Of a DNA stretch of 64,000 nucleotides, positions 1 through 9,372 are shown in pieces. Under the pieces are notes generated by a model, which worked only from the letters and a program-made list of their open reading frames with translations, was not told where the DNA came from and did not search any database. Source of the DNA: Methanobacterium sp. PtaB.Bin024 (GTDB lineage: Archaea; Methanobacteriota; Methanobacteria; Methanobacteriales; Methanobacteriaceae); NCBI GenBank assembly GCA_002067065.1, contig MVPY01000094.1:87510-151509 (forward strand). Reading direction: 5' to 3'. Each line of letters begins with the position of its first letter. The stretch's first letter is position 1. Both the position numbers and the translations under genes were made by a program.

Positions 1-24
1 CCAAGCTTTCTAAAGGAATTTCAC

Positions 25-489
25 TCAAGGCGGTTCATTTATGGTCTGACCAGTAGTAATATCCTGTACTTCTACCCCTAAAACTTCACCAGTAGCAGCA
101 TCAACCTTAACATAGCCCACAACTGTTCCTTTGGCAGATTGAGCATCATCACTGGTCACAACCATTGGAACATAATACACATCCCCTTTCAGGGTAGGAC
201 TGCCTGCTCCGAAATTCGAATACTGGGAACTGGAACTCAAATAATTTGAAGCAATGGCTTGGGCCTTGGATGCGGATATAATATCAGACTGAGAGCTCTG
301 ATCCTGCTGACTACCATCATTCTGACTATCAGAGGTGCCAACGTTGTTATCACCATCTGAAACGGTGATTGTGTCATTGGTATCATTGGAAGTATCATTA
401 CCTGATGACTGTATCAAAAGGTATCCAACAGCAACTACTGCAATAAGAAGCACAACCACTACTAAAATAAGAATATTCCTCGTCCTCAT
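25..489 (-). CDS. Membrane-anchored PepSY-like exported protein
   Basis: A 154-residue protein with a basic N-terminus and one hydrophobic segment (about residues 6-27), then an Asn/Asp/Ser/Gln-rich linker (about 28-68) and a C-terminal domain of about 80 residues. That domain starts with a helix like those of PepSY domains (SASKAQAIASNYL) and ends with strands around VGYVKVDAATGEVLGVEV, the usual 'D..TG.vl' ending. It is probably held in the membrane with its domain outside. A purine-rich AGGGGGT lies about 10 bases before the ATG. The 122-residue lipoprotein at 23185-23553 has the same domain and the same type of linker. The function is unknown; PepSY domains are often linked to protease inhibition or surface regulation, but nothing here tests that. 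Confidence 0.75.
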   Translation of the reverse strand: MRTRNILILVVVVLLIAVVAVGYLLIQSSGNDTSNDTNDTITVSDGDNNVGTSDSQNDGSQQDQSSQSDIISASKAQAIASNYLSSSSQYSNFGAGSPTLKGDVYYVPMVVTSDDAQSAKGTVVGYVKVDAATGEVLGVEVQDITTGQTINEPP

Positions 490-950
490 CTAATAAAACC
501 CCCTAAATTTTCATATGCCCCTGTGGGATAAGGATATTAATCCACCGAAAAGATTAAAGATATTAATTATAATTTCACTAAAGGATGCTAATTATAATTA
601 GAGACAATATTATAATTAGAAATTTCTAAACAGAATTCAACGTTTTTAAAAGGATTCTGTGCAGTTTAGTGGAATTATATATCCATCCCCCCATCCCCAA
701 TATCATTATTAATGAATTATGTATATACACTTTATTATACTCATTAAAATCAAAACTGTTATAGTACTAAAAAATTTTCCCTCAAAAATTTAAATAGGTT
801 ATCATTTTTGGCAAAAAATATCATTTCTTCGATTTTTAGGATATCATCCCCCTAGAAAGCATTATCATCTAAGAGCAACCCTTCATGGTATCCCCTTTTG
901 CATATCATCCCCATAGTAGATGTATCATCACGAGGGTAGAATTATTCTTT
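490..950. other. AT-rich intergenic region with scattered CATCCCC tracts
   Basis: No gene is supported here. The part next to 489 should hold the promoter and ribosome-binding site of the PepSY-like gene. Between about 680 and 915 the + strand carries several C-rich CATCCCC tracts, among them two exact copies of ATATCATCCCC at 841-851 and 902-912. On the - strand these read as GGGGATGATAT, downstream of the response regulator. Their meaning is unknown. Confidence 0.4.
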
Positions 951-1340
951 TCAAATACCAGGACCATTTCTCACATCCTGTTTCATGACCATTTCCAATG
1001 CAAGCTTCAACTCACCATCATTAAATGGTTTAACAAAGTAGGCAAGTGGAGAAGTCTCATGCGCTCTTTCCATCATATAATCCGTTGAATGAGCAGTAAT
1101 GTATATTAGAGAGACCTCCATTTCATCCAAGATTTTCCAAGCAACTTCAACTCCATCTTCATCTCCCCTGAGTCTTATGTCCATAATCAATATATCTGGT
1201 TTTAGCTCCCTAGCCATCTCCAGGGCTTGTTCCCCTGAAACAGCAATCCCCACTGGAGTGTAACCCCAGCTACTGAGTTTATTTTCCAGTTCAAGTGAGG
1301 TTATACATTCATCTTCCACGATCAATACTTTCTTATCCAT
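951..1340 (-). CDS. Single-domain response regulator (receiver)
   Basis: A 129-residue CheY-like receiver with no output domain. The acidic pair is in the VEDE start, the phosphoacceptor Asp is in LIMDIRL (near residue 54), the switch Thr is in YITA, and the conserved Lys is in FVKPF. It begins 37 bases after the histidine kinase gene on the same strand, so the two probably form one two-component operon. Stand-alone receivers of this type are common beside HisKA_2 kinases in methanogens. Lacking a DNA-binding domain, it must act by protein contact or as a phosphate relay; its target cannot be told from the sequence. Confidence 0.9.
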   Translation of the reverse strand: MDKKVLIVEDECITSLELENKLSSWGYTPVGIAVSGEQALEMARELKPDILIMDIRLRGDEDGVEVAWKILDEMEVSLIYITAHSTDYMMERAHETSPLAYFVKPFNDGELKLALEMVMKQDVRNGPGI

Positions 1341-1377
1341 AAATATATCTCCTAACTGCTCTTAAACCATTTTTTAA

Positions 1378-3420
1378 TTATCTTTTCCTTTTTTTGATTG
1401 TTAGTGGAAATTTTATAATGAATTCCGTTCCTTTCCCCTCTCCTAATTCTATAACTCCATCTATTTGACCAACTAACCTGTTTACAATTTGTAATCCAAG
1501 TGTTTCAGTCCGATCCAACTGGAAATCATCAGGTAAACCTATTCCATTATCTGCAACCGTCAAATGATAATAATCACCAACTAAACAGACATTTAAAATT
1601 ATTTCACCCTTACCATCAGGAAAAGCATATTTTAAAGAGTTGGTGATAAGTTCATTAACAATAAGTCCTAAAGGTGAGGCTGTTTTAACATCTATTTCAG
1701 CTTTTTCTGCATGTATAACTGTTTTTATCTGGTGAAATTCCATCTTATAATTGTCAAGAAGGTATCGCATGATCTGGCGTAGATATCCTCCTAAATCAAC
1801 ACTGGAAAGGTCTCTACTTTGATAAAGCTTCTCATGAATCATTGCCATGGATTGTACCCTGTTTTGACTTTCCTGGAGGGCGTTTTTCACTTTTTCATCA
1901 TCCAAATACATGGATTGAAGTCTTAGTAAACTGGATATTACCTGCATGTTGTTTTTTACCCGATGGTGGACCTCCTGGACCATGACCTCTTTTTCAGCAA
2001 GAGATTTTTTTAAAGTTTTTTCATATTCTTTTCTGTGTGTGATGTCTCTTGCCACTGCCACCACCACATTCTGACCGAAATAGGTTCCCTTATTGATTTT
2101 GATCTCCTTAGGGAATATTTCACCAGTTTTACGCATCCCCCAAAACTCAAAGGTCTGGGTTTCCCCATCCAATGCCAGGTAACCTGCATTCACAACTTCA
2201 GTCATGTCATTTTTCCCAGGAGCCGAGAGCATGTCCAAAGATTTCCCCAATATTTCCTGTCTACTATAACCATACATGTCCAGAGCTCCCTGATTAACCT
2301 CTAAAAACTTTATTTCAGGATTTATTACATAAACTGCATCGTTTATTGTGTTTAAGATACATTGATAGGTCCTTTTACTTTCCTCAAGTTTTGCGTAGGA
2401 TTTCCGAACTTCCTTACTGCTAATCGCCGCCCTTATAAGTGCCAAACCAACTAAAAGTCCCCCTCCAAATAATAAAATTTCAAAAACGCCTTCAAAACTA
2501 AAATATGCCCATATAAGTAGAATGTATGCCACTCCCCCCAGTAGTAAAGCAACGTTGGTTTCAAAGGGGATCTTGAATCGCCAATATTCAATGGAGAGAT
2601 CCTTAAGTACTTCTGGAGGATGGCAGCGGATCTGTACCAGACTTGCCAGGGCTATGCACAGACAGGCAGCAATCCAGAACAGGTTTTCCATCCCCACAAT
2701 AGAGTATAATCCCAGAATGTACCCATAGGCAAAGGTTATAGCAGCTAAAACCTGAAATGCAACACTGGCGATAATATAGGGTATTGGTCCTTTTTTAAGG
2801 TTGCCAGCGTATGAAACAAGTAAGTAAATGCTGAAAAACATCAGAGCGAAAATTAACATGATATTCAACCCTATGACCATTAAATCAACAGAATCGATCT
2901 GGTCTAGTCCAATAAACGGTAATATCAGGAAGGACCAGAAGAACATGGTGAGGGTAACCAGCACCATACCTATTTCAACCATCCTTCGGTACCAGTTCAG
3001 GATGTCTGTATGTGGTTTTGGCATTGCATTCAGACTCATACACATAAAAACAATTCTAAGACCGAAGCAAACATAATCATAGGTCAAAAACGATGCATCT
3101 GCTAGTTTGAAATCCCATATTGACCAGGAAATATCACCCATAACCCAAAATGCCTGAGCTATCAATAAGAACAGCCATGCATGATAATAACTCTTTCCAT
3201 AGGTTTTAGAACGTTTCACAGCATAAAATACCATGATCAAAGTCACTGCACTGATGATGGGAAGTAAATAATTACTTATACCCTCGAAAACATTTGAATT
3301 ATTGATGAATAATAGGGTAAAGAAAGCATAACCTATAATAATAAGAATAAATAATAAAATTGCTTTTTTGAAGGCATTATTTGATATTTTGCCCGTGGAA
3401 ATGTTTTCTATAAATCCCAT
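1378..3420 (-). CDS. Membrane sensor histidine kinase (multi-TM, PAS, HisKA_2, HATPase)
   Basis: About 680 residues from the ATG at 3420; a TTG at 3498 would add 26 residues upstream of the first basic and hydrophobic stretch and is less likely. The N-terminal ~330 residues contain eight to ten hydrophobic segments, suggesting a membrane-embedded sensor. A PAS domain follows (around NDAVYVINPEIKF), then a HisKA_2 phosphoacceptor region with the [15 protein letters not shown] motif, and a C-terminal HATPase domain with NELITNSLKYAFP (N box) and DNGIGLP (G1 box). The kinase should autophosphorylate on His and pass the phosphate to the receiver encoded immediately downstream. The signal sensed is unknown. 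Confidence 0.88.
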   Translation of the reverse strand: MGFIENISTGKISNNAFKKAILLFILIIIGYAFFTLLFINNSNVFEGISNYLLPIISAVTLIMVFYAVKRSKTYGKSYYHAWLFLLIAQAFWVMGDISWSIWDFKLADASFLTYDYVCFGLRIVFMCMSLNAMPKPHTDILNWYRRMVEIGMVLVTLTMFFWSFLILPFIGLDQIDSVDLMVIGLNIMLIFALMFFSIYLLVSYAGNLKKGPIPYIIASVAFQVLAAITFAYGYILGLYSIVGMENLFWIAACLCIALASLVQIRCHPPEVLKDLSIEYWRFKIPFETNVALLLGGVAYILLIWAYFSFEGVFEILLFGGGLLVGLALIRAAISSKEVRKSYAKLEESKRTYQCILNTINDAVYVINPEIKFLEVNQGALDMYGYSRQEILGKSLDMLSAPGKNDMTEVVNAGYLALDGETQTFEFWGMRKTGEIFPKEIKINKGTYFGQNVVVAVARDITHRKEYEKTLKKSLAEKEVMVQEVHHRVKNNMQVISSLLRLQSMYLDDEKVKNALQESQNRVQSMAMIHEKLYQSRDLSSVDLGGYLRQIMRYLLDNYKMEFHQIKTVIHAEKAEIDVKTASPLGLIVNELITNSLKYAFPDGKGEIILNVCLVGDYYHLTVADNGIGLPDDFQLDRTETLGLQIVNRLVGQIDGVIELGEGKGTEFIIKFPLTIKKRKR

Positions 3421-3859
3421 ATAAATACTGAATTCCGCAGTTGTTACAATCTCATGAATTAATTTGATCTTATTAACTAATAAAATTGTTGGTAACAAAC
3501 AATTTTTAGTTTGGACAATAATGGAAACATACAGAAATAATTAATTAATAAAATTTCAAACAAATAAAACGTAAAAATCATCTTAAATTACAATGTTTTG
3601 TTTATTATAAGTTTATTTAGAGTTAAACTATTTAATATAATTCATTGTAGAATAACATAACTTTACAGTCTTTTTACAATTAAAATCCGCAAATTAGGGT
3701 CAGCCCACCAAACTTTAGAATTTTTTTATATCCGTCTAAGCAAGGTTTTAATAACATCAGCTTTTAATTGGATAATGTTGTTAATATTAGATCACAGAAT
3801 TAATTATGAATTTAAACTTAAAGAAACCTGTAAATAAGTATGATATTCGGTGCTAAACT
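3421..3859. other. AT-rich divergent promoter region
   Basis: This is the gap between the histidine kinase (leftward) and the AIP synthase (rightward), so both promoters should lie here. A TTTTTTTATATCC stretch near 3721-3733 is a possible TATA element for the rightward gene. I see no convincing repeat, RNA gene or further reading frame. Confidence 0.35.
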
Positions 3860-4435
3860 ATGCTAAACAAACTAAGGCCCCAACTACAAAGACTAGTCAA
3901 CCCCCTGGCCAGTAAAATCAGATTACACCCTAACATCCTCACCATCATAGGTCTACTAGTAAGCCTCCTGGCAGCTTACGCCTTCTCCCAGAAAAACCTT
4001 CTGGCAGGGGCACTCCTAATACTCTTAAGCGGCTTTTTCGACGTGATTGACGGGGCAGTGGCCCGGAACAATAACACTAAAAGCAAATTCGGAGGGTTAC
4101 TGGACTCCACCTCCGACCGTTTTGCAGATGCTTTCATAATCATTGGAATCATATATGGAGGATATGTAAACTGGTTCTGGGGAATCCTGGCACTCATAGC
4201 CGCATTCAATGTTAGTTACGTGCGTGCCCGGGCTGAAGTGGAAGGAATAAGGTGTGATGTGGGAATAGCAGAACGAGCAGAGCGCCTAGTCATAATCATA
4301 GCCGGTGCATTCTTGGGATACTTCATCAACCCCAACTTTTTCATGTCAATGGCCATTCTCCTGGTAATAATACTGGGATATATAACAGTACTGCAACGAA
4401 TTTATCACTCCTGGAAGGAACTTAAAGAACTTTGA
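3860..4435 (+). CDS. Archaetidylinositol phosphate synthase (CDP-alcohol phosphatidyltransferase)
   Basis: A 191-residue integral membrane enzyme. It carries the CDP-alcohol phosphotransferase signature DG-x2-AR-x8-G-x3-D-x3-D, seen as DGAVAR, then GGLLD and then D in STSDRFAD. In methanogens the closest family joins CDP-archaeol to inositol-1-phosphate, giving archaetidylinositol phosphate, a polar-lipid precursor. About six hydrophobic helices are visible. The next gene, a DUF357 protein, starts two bases after this stop, implying co-transcription. The substrate is inferred from family and lineage; another head group such as serine or glycerol phosphate is possible but less likely at this length. 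Confidence 0.82.
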   Translation: MLNKLRPQLQRLVNPLASKIRLHPNILTIIGLLVSLLAAYAFSQKNLLAGALLILLSGFFDVIDGAVARNNNTKSKFGGLLDSTSDRFADAFIIIGIIYGGYVNWFWGILALIAAFNVSYVRARAEVEGIRCDVGIAERAERLVIIIAGAFLGYFINPNFFMSMAILLVIILGYITVLQRIYHSWKELKEL

Positions 4436-4436
4436 A

Positions 4437-4694
4437 GTGTTAAGTGATAATATGGATGCAATAAAAAGAATCAAAAAGGATTTAGACCTTTTTGCAAAAA
4501 ATATAAAAGAAATAGAATCTATAAAAGTCCATGATGAAGAGGAAAAAATAGTCCAGATGGCCAAAAACTACCGGGATGACACCAAGTACTACTTGAAACA
4601 AGAAGATTACCTAACTTCATTTGGTTGCATAACCTATGCACATGGACTTCTAGATGCAGTTAGACTTCTGCATGACTTAATTGTTGAAGAATGA
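4437..4694 (+). CDS. DUF357 family protein
   Basis: A small, highly charged, mostly helical protein. From the GTG at 4437 it is 85 residues; the ATG at 4452, giving [10 protein letters not shown], is an equally plausible start. The C-terminal half ([25 protein letters not shown]) matches the archaeal DUF357 helical domain, which resembles HEPN/TPR-like helical bundles. It follows the AIP synthase by one base. No biochemical function is established for the family. Confidence 0.75.
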   Translation: MLSDNMDAIKRIKKDLDLFAKNIKEIESIKVHDEEEKIVQMAKNYRDDTKYYLKQEDYLTSFGCITYAHGLLDAVRLLHDLIVEE

Positions 4695-4783
4695 TGTTTT
4701 AATCTTTCTATTAACTGTAAATCCTCTTTGAATCAAATAAATCTAACAATAATAAATTATTCCAGATAATAATTAGGGATTAA

Positions 4784-5440
4784 ATGAATATTCAAGATCA
4801 GGCATTATTAGAAGCTAAAAAGGATTTCAGATACCTTTTAAATCGTGGTTTTCCCAGAACTGGTGCTTTAAAGTTTGTGGGTGATCATTACCTCCTGGAC
4901 GAGATGCAGAGAAACTATCTCAACCGCACTGTTTTCTCCCACCAAAAAATGGAAACCCGAAAAAGCAAACTAATCCTCTTATCAGAGATAAAAAACAAAT
5001 GCGTCCTGGTGGATGGTTATAATGTCCTCATCACCACTGAGAGTGTGTGTAAAGGGGAGGAAAAATTTCTGGTATACTGTGATGATGGTGTTACCCGGGA
5101 TGTTAAAGCGGTTTTCGGGAAATACAAAGAAAACGAAGCCACCAAAGAAGCTTTAAATTCCATTATATCACTTCTGAAAATTTTCAAACCAAGAAAGGTG
5201 CTCTTTTTTTATGATAGTCCGGTGAGTTTAAGTGGAGAGCTTGCCAGGACTACCCAGGAAATCCTAAAATTTCATAACGTTCCAGGGGATGCTCAAACTG
5301 CAACCAATGTAGATAGGGAAATCATCCAGTTATCCCAGGATATGGATGGTGTGGTGGCCACCAGTGATGGTATAATAATTGATAAAGTGAACCATGTTTT
5401 GGATATACCTAGTTATGTTTCAAGAGTCCCTAAAAAATAA
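4784..5440 (+). CDS. DUF434 / PIN-like nucleotide-binding-fold protein
   Basis: A 218-residue cytoplasmic protein. The N-terminal ~55 residues match DUF434 ([30 protein letters not shown]). The rest is a PIN/NYN-like fold with acidic residues at expected active-site positions: [16 protein letters not shown] and the late [10 protein letters not shown]. That pattern resembles Mg-dependent ribonucleases, but the family is uncharacterised and nuclease activity is inference. It lies on the same strand 89 bases after the DUF357 gene and may belong to that operon. Confidence 0.72.
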   Translation: MNIQDQALLEAKKDFRYLLNRGFPRTGALKFVGDHYLLDEMQRNYLNRTVFSHQKMETRKSKLILLSEIKNKCVLVDGYNVLITTESVCKGEEKFLVYCDDGVTRDVKAVFGKYKENEATKEALNSIISLLKIFKPRKVLFFYDSPVSLSGELARTTQEILKFHNVPGDAQTATNVDREIIQLSQDMDGVVATSDGIIIDKVNHVLDIPSYVSRVPKK

Positions 5441-5550
5441 CTAAGGACCCCCATTTTGCATTTAACATTGTGCATGTAATAGTACATGTAATATATTAAT
5501 AGACTGTATGCCCCCACATTAATGATTTTTATAATACTCACATTAATAAT

Positions 5551-6405
5551 TTAAACCACACCACTTAACCTTTTTACAAGGTATTCATAGGCAAAAATAG
5601 CAATTATTACAAAAATGACATCAATACCATTTCGAATAATGAAATCCAAATAAGTTTGGAGGCTGAAACTCACAATCAAAGCATAAGCAAAGTTCAGCAT
5701 GAATAGATAAACTCCAAATATTATTCCAAAGAGTAGTGATGTATGAAGCGGTGAATCTGTTTTTATAGCTGGCCTCAATATGTAGTAGTACAGTATACCT
5801 ATTCCCAATCCAACACCCATTACCCATATTATTGTATTTAATGGCAGAGTTTGAAAGTTGGAGTAAACCTGAAATACATTATAGCTTATTAATCTACCCA
5901 AAAGGAAAATTATGGGTATAACCAGAATCAATAACTTGTTTGAACTTTTTTCTATGTTTTCATCGAGTTTGGTGTCAGTTGCTAAGATCCCTCCTAACAA
6001 GAGACCCAGTATGATAAATTGACCACCATCAACCAGCATCCACACCAAGTTAGTGAATGAAAAAGTTGCAGTGGAAGGCATGGGTTCTAAGTAAAGTAAG
6101 AAGGTTAAAATACAGAAAAAAAGACCATATATAAATCCTTTAACAAGTTTAGTTCCTGTGAGTCTTTCCTGGATAATTACAAATATACATCCGAGTAAAG
6201 CAAAGTAAACAAAGACATAGATGAGAAATGCTAAAGGCAATAATCCTTGCTGCACAATCACACTTGGTTGCATTACTGATTCTCCTGAAGGGAGTATTCC
6301 ATGCAACAAAACATTGAATAATGATCCTAAAAAAGCCGCAACCAATATTTTCCACCATTGTCTCTTTAACTTGTCGATGCTACTATCCCTGCTATCTGAA
6401 ATCAT
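5551..6405 (-). CDS. Polytopic membrane protein of unknown function
   Basis: About 284 residues from the ATG at 6405, chosen because a strong GGAGGAG ribosome-binding site lies 7-14 bases upstream; the ATG at 6432 would lie before that site. A short charged N-terminus (SDSRDSSIDKLKRQWWK) is followed by about eight hydrophobic helices and a basic C-terminal YLVKRL. No catalytic motif or known family is recognisable. Its neighbours, a DUF434 gene read convergently and a decayed receiver fragment, give no functional clue. Confidence 0.7.
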   Translation of the reverse strand: MISDSRDSSIDKLKRQWWKILVAAFLGSLFNVLLHGILPSGESVMQPSVIVQQGLLPLAFLIYVFVYFALLGCIFVIIQERLTGTKLVKGFIYGLFFCILTFLLYLEPMPSTATFSFTNLVWMLVDGGQFIILGLLLGGILATDTKLDENIEKSSNKLLILVIPIIFLLGRLISYNVFQVYSNFQTLPLNTIIWVMGVGLGIGILYYYILRPAIKTDSPLHTSLLFGIIFGVYLFMLNFAYALIVSFSLQTYLDFIIRNGIDVIFVIIAIFAYEYLVKRLSGVV

Positions 6406-6471
6406 TGACCATCTCCTCCATTGAAAAATCATTGATTATACTGGTGTTATACTTTAACAATATTAAATATA

Positions 6472-6636
6472 ATGCCATTAAACCTTGAAAAACATTATAA
6501 AAAATCATATTTCAAAAGAAGAGCACTGTATTTTAATTGTCAGAAAGCTCTTGATATGGCATCTTTTAATGATCATGTTTATGGGTTTGTTGACAACAAG
6601 AACATCTTTTTTGTAGTTACTGATTTATTTAAATAG
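6472..6636 (+). CDS. Possible 54-residue small protein
   Basis: An open frame from ATG 6472 to TAG 6636. It encodes a basic N-terminal half (KHYKKSYFKRRALYFNCQK) and a hydrophobic C-terminal stretch (NIFFVVTDLFK). There is no clear ribosome-binding site, and it faces away from the membrane-protein gene. It could be a true small gene, a fragment of a larger lost gene, or chance. Confidence 0.25.
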   Translation: MPLNLEKHYKKSYFKRRALYFNCQKALDMASFNDHVYGFVDNKNIFFVVTDLFK

Positions 6637-6728
6637 GTTTTTGATGAAAACTGTCCGAAATATTATTGGAGAGTTATAAAGACCCGGTATTTATTTGATA
6701 ACTTCCACATCACTCAATTCAGATATAA

Positions 6729-6896
6729 CTAAATGTTGGTTAAGATCAGATCTGGATTTAAGCGTCCGACATGTTGAATTGTTTCTTCCCCACTGAAATG
6801 AAAGTTACACCAATTATGATATCCTAAATTTTCTAAAATAGATTCTAACTCTAAGATAGTTCTTTTATCATCTTCAACTATCAAAAAAATTTGCAT
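6729..6896 (-). pseudogene. Truncated response-regulator receiver remnant
   Basis: Reading leftward from ATG 6896, 55 codons give the first half of a receiver domain: an acidic pair in FLIVEDDKRT, then LELESILENLGY, SGEE and NPDLILTNI followed by TAG. In intact relatives (for example the gene at 951-1340) that last motif is DILIMDI, with the phosphoacceptor Asp; here it is Asn and the frame stops at once. About 25 bases before the ATG lies a TATA-like CATATAAAG, so transcription could persist. Best read as a decayed gene. A functional short peptide cannot be excluded. Confidence 0.6.
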
Positions 6897-6950
6897 AACA
6901 CATCAGAAATTTATTCTTTATATGATATAGATTTAAAAAAATAAGAATTT

Positions 6951-6996
6951 AAAAAAAATAAGGATTTTGAGCTTCATAAGGCATATTATGAAGCTC
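6951..6996 (-). terminator. Stem-loop plus T-tract after fbp
   Basis: GAGCTTCATAA at 6969-6979 and its exact complement at 6986-6996 form an 11-bp stem with a six-base loop. On the - strand it lies about 30 bases after the fbp stop and is followed by an eight-T run at 6951-6958. The geometry is that of an intrinsic terminator or a 3'-end stabilising hairpin. Archaea usually terminate at T-runs alone, so the hairpin may serve RNA processing. Confidence 0.6.
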
Positions 6997-7028
6997 GTAG
7001 AATAATCAACTACTTTTCAGTGGAGATA

Positions 7029-8126
7029 TTATTCAATATCTTCAAATCTGTTGCCTAATTTTTCCATTACACCAGGAAGTGTGGTGTATTCCATTTCATC
7101 AGCTGGTAATCTGTGGGGTTCGAATGGTCCATGTCTTCTCATGTAATCAGCAATATCAGATGCCAGTACTCTGGATCTGTCATAGGCTGGGTCATCAAAC
7201 ATGTCGGCTGGTCCCACGAGTTCACCATCAGCTACCTGGAATCCCAGTGCCATGACCCTTGGAGGTCCATCGAATCTTACGGGGTAGGCATTCCTCTGGG
7301 CTACTGGCATTAAAGGTCCGTTGTGTGATCCTCTCATCCATCCACCAACCAGGTGGGGGAATGCGAATGGTTCCACAACTTCTCCTGCTGCTGGGAATCC
7401 AGATTGTGCTCTTACAACGGCCACCGGGTCATCTTTACCCACGTATTTTCCTGCCATGAGGTTTAATCGTTCGGTGCTGACGGATGCAGCTATCTCGTTG
7501 TCATCTTTTCTTCTGATACGTTTTATTACATATCTGCTGATGGTTCCCAAAAGTGCCAGTAAATCGTACATTTCATCAGGACAGGTCATTTTAACTTTTT
7601 TGTGTTCCATAACGTCATACACTTCAAATTCAAATCCGTTGTGCATGGATGGGTCGATTACAAGACCTGCAGTGGTGAATGGGTCTGCAAACATTTTATA
7701 TAGGGGCATGTTAAATGCACCTGGTTCGGTTTTGTCACAGCAGAAAACCACTACTGGGTCACTGGGTCTTTCTTTAAACTCCATCTCTGCTACACCAGGA
7801 CCCATTCCTTTAATGTTTCCTGAGAATGTGTCTGATAGAAGGTCCTGACCTGCACCGTAGAGTTTTAGTTCTTTTGCAATAGCGGTTCCTTCTAAAAAGG
7901 CATGCCATGCCAGTTTGTGGATTTCTTCGTTTTCTTCACCCTGTTGGTGAGTCATGATGAGTTCAGTGTCATCCCCACAATTGGTCACATAATAATCAAT
8001 GAGAAGCTCTTCTTCCTTGGCTTTGGCGAGAATATCTTCGCATTTTTTTAATATTGCGGGGTGAGCTAATCCATGACCTGCTATACTACCAACGTCTGCT
8101 TTTATCACACTAATGGTGGTTTTCAT
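7029..8126 (-). CDS. fbp: Fructose-1,6-bisphosphate aldolase/phosphatase
   Basis: A 365-residue protein matching the archaeal bifunctional class V FBPase along its whole length. It begins KTTISVIKADVGSIAGHG, where the Asp and His are metal and substrate ligands of the family, and contains NCGDDTELIMTH, DTFSGNIKGMGPGVAEME and the FCCDKTEPGAFN segment. The enzyme condenses DHAP and glyceraldehyde-3-phosphate and then dephosphorylates the product to fructose-6-phosphate, making gluconeogenesis one-way. An AGAGGTG ribosome-binding site precedes the ATG. A TATA-like TTTTATATG lies near 8303-8311, a leader hairpin at 8163-8184 and a terminator hairpin downstream. Confidence 0.95.
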   Translation of the reverse strand: MKTTISVIKADVGSIAGHGLAHPAILKKCEDILAKAKEEELLIDYYVTNCGDDTELIMTHQQGEENEEIHKLAWHAFLEGTAIAKELKLYGAGQDLLSDTFSGNIKGMGPGVAEMEFKERPSDPVVVFCCDKTEPGAFNMPLYKMFADPFTTAGLVIDPSMHNGFEFEVYDVMEHKKVKMTCPDEMYDLLALLGTISRYVIKRIRRKDDNEIAASVSTERLNLMAGKYVGKDDPVAVVRAQSGFPAAGEVVEPFAFPHLVGGWMRGSHNGPLMPVAQRNAYPVRFDGPPRVMALGFQVADGELVGPADMFDDPAYDRSRVLASDIADYMRRHGPFEPHRLPADEMEYTTLPGVMEKLGNRFEDIE

Positions 8127-8162
8127 ACTTTTACACCTCTAAAATAATCATGAACTTCTAAA

Positions 8163-8184
8163 ACAGCATTATTCTAAATGCTGT
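8163..8184 (-). promoter_or_regulatory. Leader hairpin upstream of fbp
   Basis: ACAGCATT (8163-8170) and AATGCTGT (8177-8184) are exact complements around a six-base loop, 37 bases upstream of the fbp ATG. With the likely TATA element near 8303-8311 the hairpin falls within the 5' leader. It could be an RNA structure affecting translation or stability, or a palindromic operator. Confidence 0.4.
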
Positions 8185-8358
8185 AAAAGGGCCGTTCGAG
8201 ATAATGAATATAAACCAGTCATCTTAAGGAAAACTAGCTTAGAAACAGATTTAAACTGTTTAACAAACCCTTTCTTATTGATGAATTATGATGAAGTAGA
8301 CATATAAAATTTACTACTATCTTTTTCCCATCCCCCTGATTTTTGACAATCATACCGG

Positions 8359-9372
8359 TTAACTTTCTTCGAAATATTCTCTGACTAACTGGGCCATTTC
8401 CATGGTGGTAGCTGTTCCTCCCATATCCGGCGTGGTGGATACTCTTCCCTTTAGAACCCTTATAAGTGCCTGTTCCATTTTAAATGCATCCTGGTGTTCT
8501 CCCAGAAACTGTAACATTAAACATGAAGATAGGATCATGGCAGCAGGATTGGCAACACCTTTACCTGCAATATCCGGGGCAGATCCATGCACCGGCTCAA
8601 ATAAACCATTATCATCTCCAATGTTGGCTGATGGTGCCATTCCCAAACCCCCTACTAGTCCTGCACCTTCATCAGACAGTATATCTCCAAAAAGGTTGGT
8701 GGTGACCATTACTTGAAAGCGATGTGGATTGGTAACAAGAAACATGGCAGCAGCGTCCACATAAACTTCATCGGCAATTATATTCTTATAATCATCCACA
8801 TTTTTGTATTCCTCTGCAACCTTCCAGAAGGTTTTTCTGAATACTCCATCAGTTTTTTTAAGCACATTAGCCTTATGTACTGCAGTAACTCTGGTTTTAC
8901 CTTGTTTAATTGCCTGTTGGAATGCAACTTTTGTTATTCTTTCTGATGCTTTCTTAGTGATGACCCGTAGGGCGGTTGCCCCATATTCAGTGTATTCTTC
9001 AATTCCAGAGTAAAGTCCTTCTGTGTTCTCCCTAACAATGAGCAAATCCAGATCATCATACATTGATTTTACTCCCGTGTATGATTTGATGGGTCTCAAA
9101 TTGGCATAAAGATTCAACTCCTTCCTGAGGGTGATTATCGCACTTTTTTGACTTGGAACAGTGGTTACTGCACCGAAAAGTGTTGCATCAGAATTTTTAG
9201 CCATTTTGATGGTTTCATCAGGCAAGGTGGTCCCTGTATCATTATAACATGCGTTACCTGCCCTGGCTTCATGAAACTTGAATTGCATAGAAGTTGCTTC
9301 TAAAACATAGAGGGCTGCTTCGGTTACCTCCGGCCCTATCCCATCCCCAGGAATTACAGTTACATCGTACAT
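8359..9372 (-). CDS. Isopropylmalate/homoisocitrate dehydrogenase family (AksF- or LeuB-type)
   Basis: A 337-residue beta-decarboxylating dehydrogenase from the ATG at 9372 (MYDVTVIPGDGIGPEVT); upstream codons to 9405 add a non-conserved stretch. Family motifs are the substrate-binding Arg set around TLRKELNLYANLRPIKS, IVRENTEGLYSG, the lysine in TAVHKANVLKKTDG, the metal Asp pair in TNLFGDILSDEGAG, and the nucleotide loop in EPVHGSAPDIAGKGVANP. Methanogens carry two such enzymes, LeuB for leucine and AksF for 2-oxosuberate (coenzyme B side chain). The form resembles AksF as I remember it, but the sequence alone does not settle the substrate. No clear ribosome-binding site is present, so it may be leaderless. 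Confidence 0.85.
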   Translation of the reverse strand: MYDVTVIPGDGIGPEVTEAALYVLEATSMQFKFHEARAGNACYNDTGTTLPDETIKMAKNSDATLFGAVTTVPSQKSAIITLRKELNLYANLRPIKSYTGVKSMYDDLDLLIVRENTEGLYSGIEEYTEYGATALRVITKKASERITKVAFQQAIKQGKTRVTAVHKANVLKKTDGVFRKTFWKVAEEYKNVDDYKNIIADEVYVDAAAMFLVTNPHRFQVMVTTNLFGDILSDEGAGLVGGLGMAPSANIGDDNGLFEPVHGSAPDIAGKGVANPAAMILSSCLMLQFLGEHQDAFKMEQALIRVLKGRVSTTPDMGGTATTMEMAQLVREYFEES

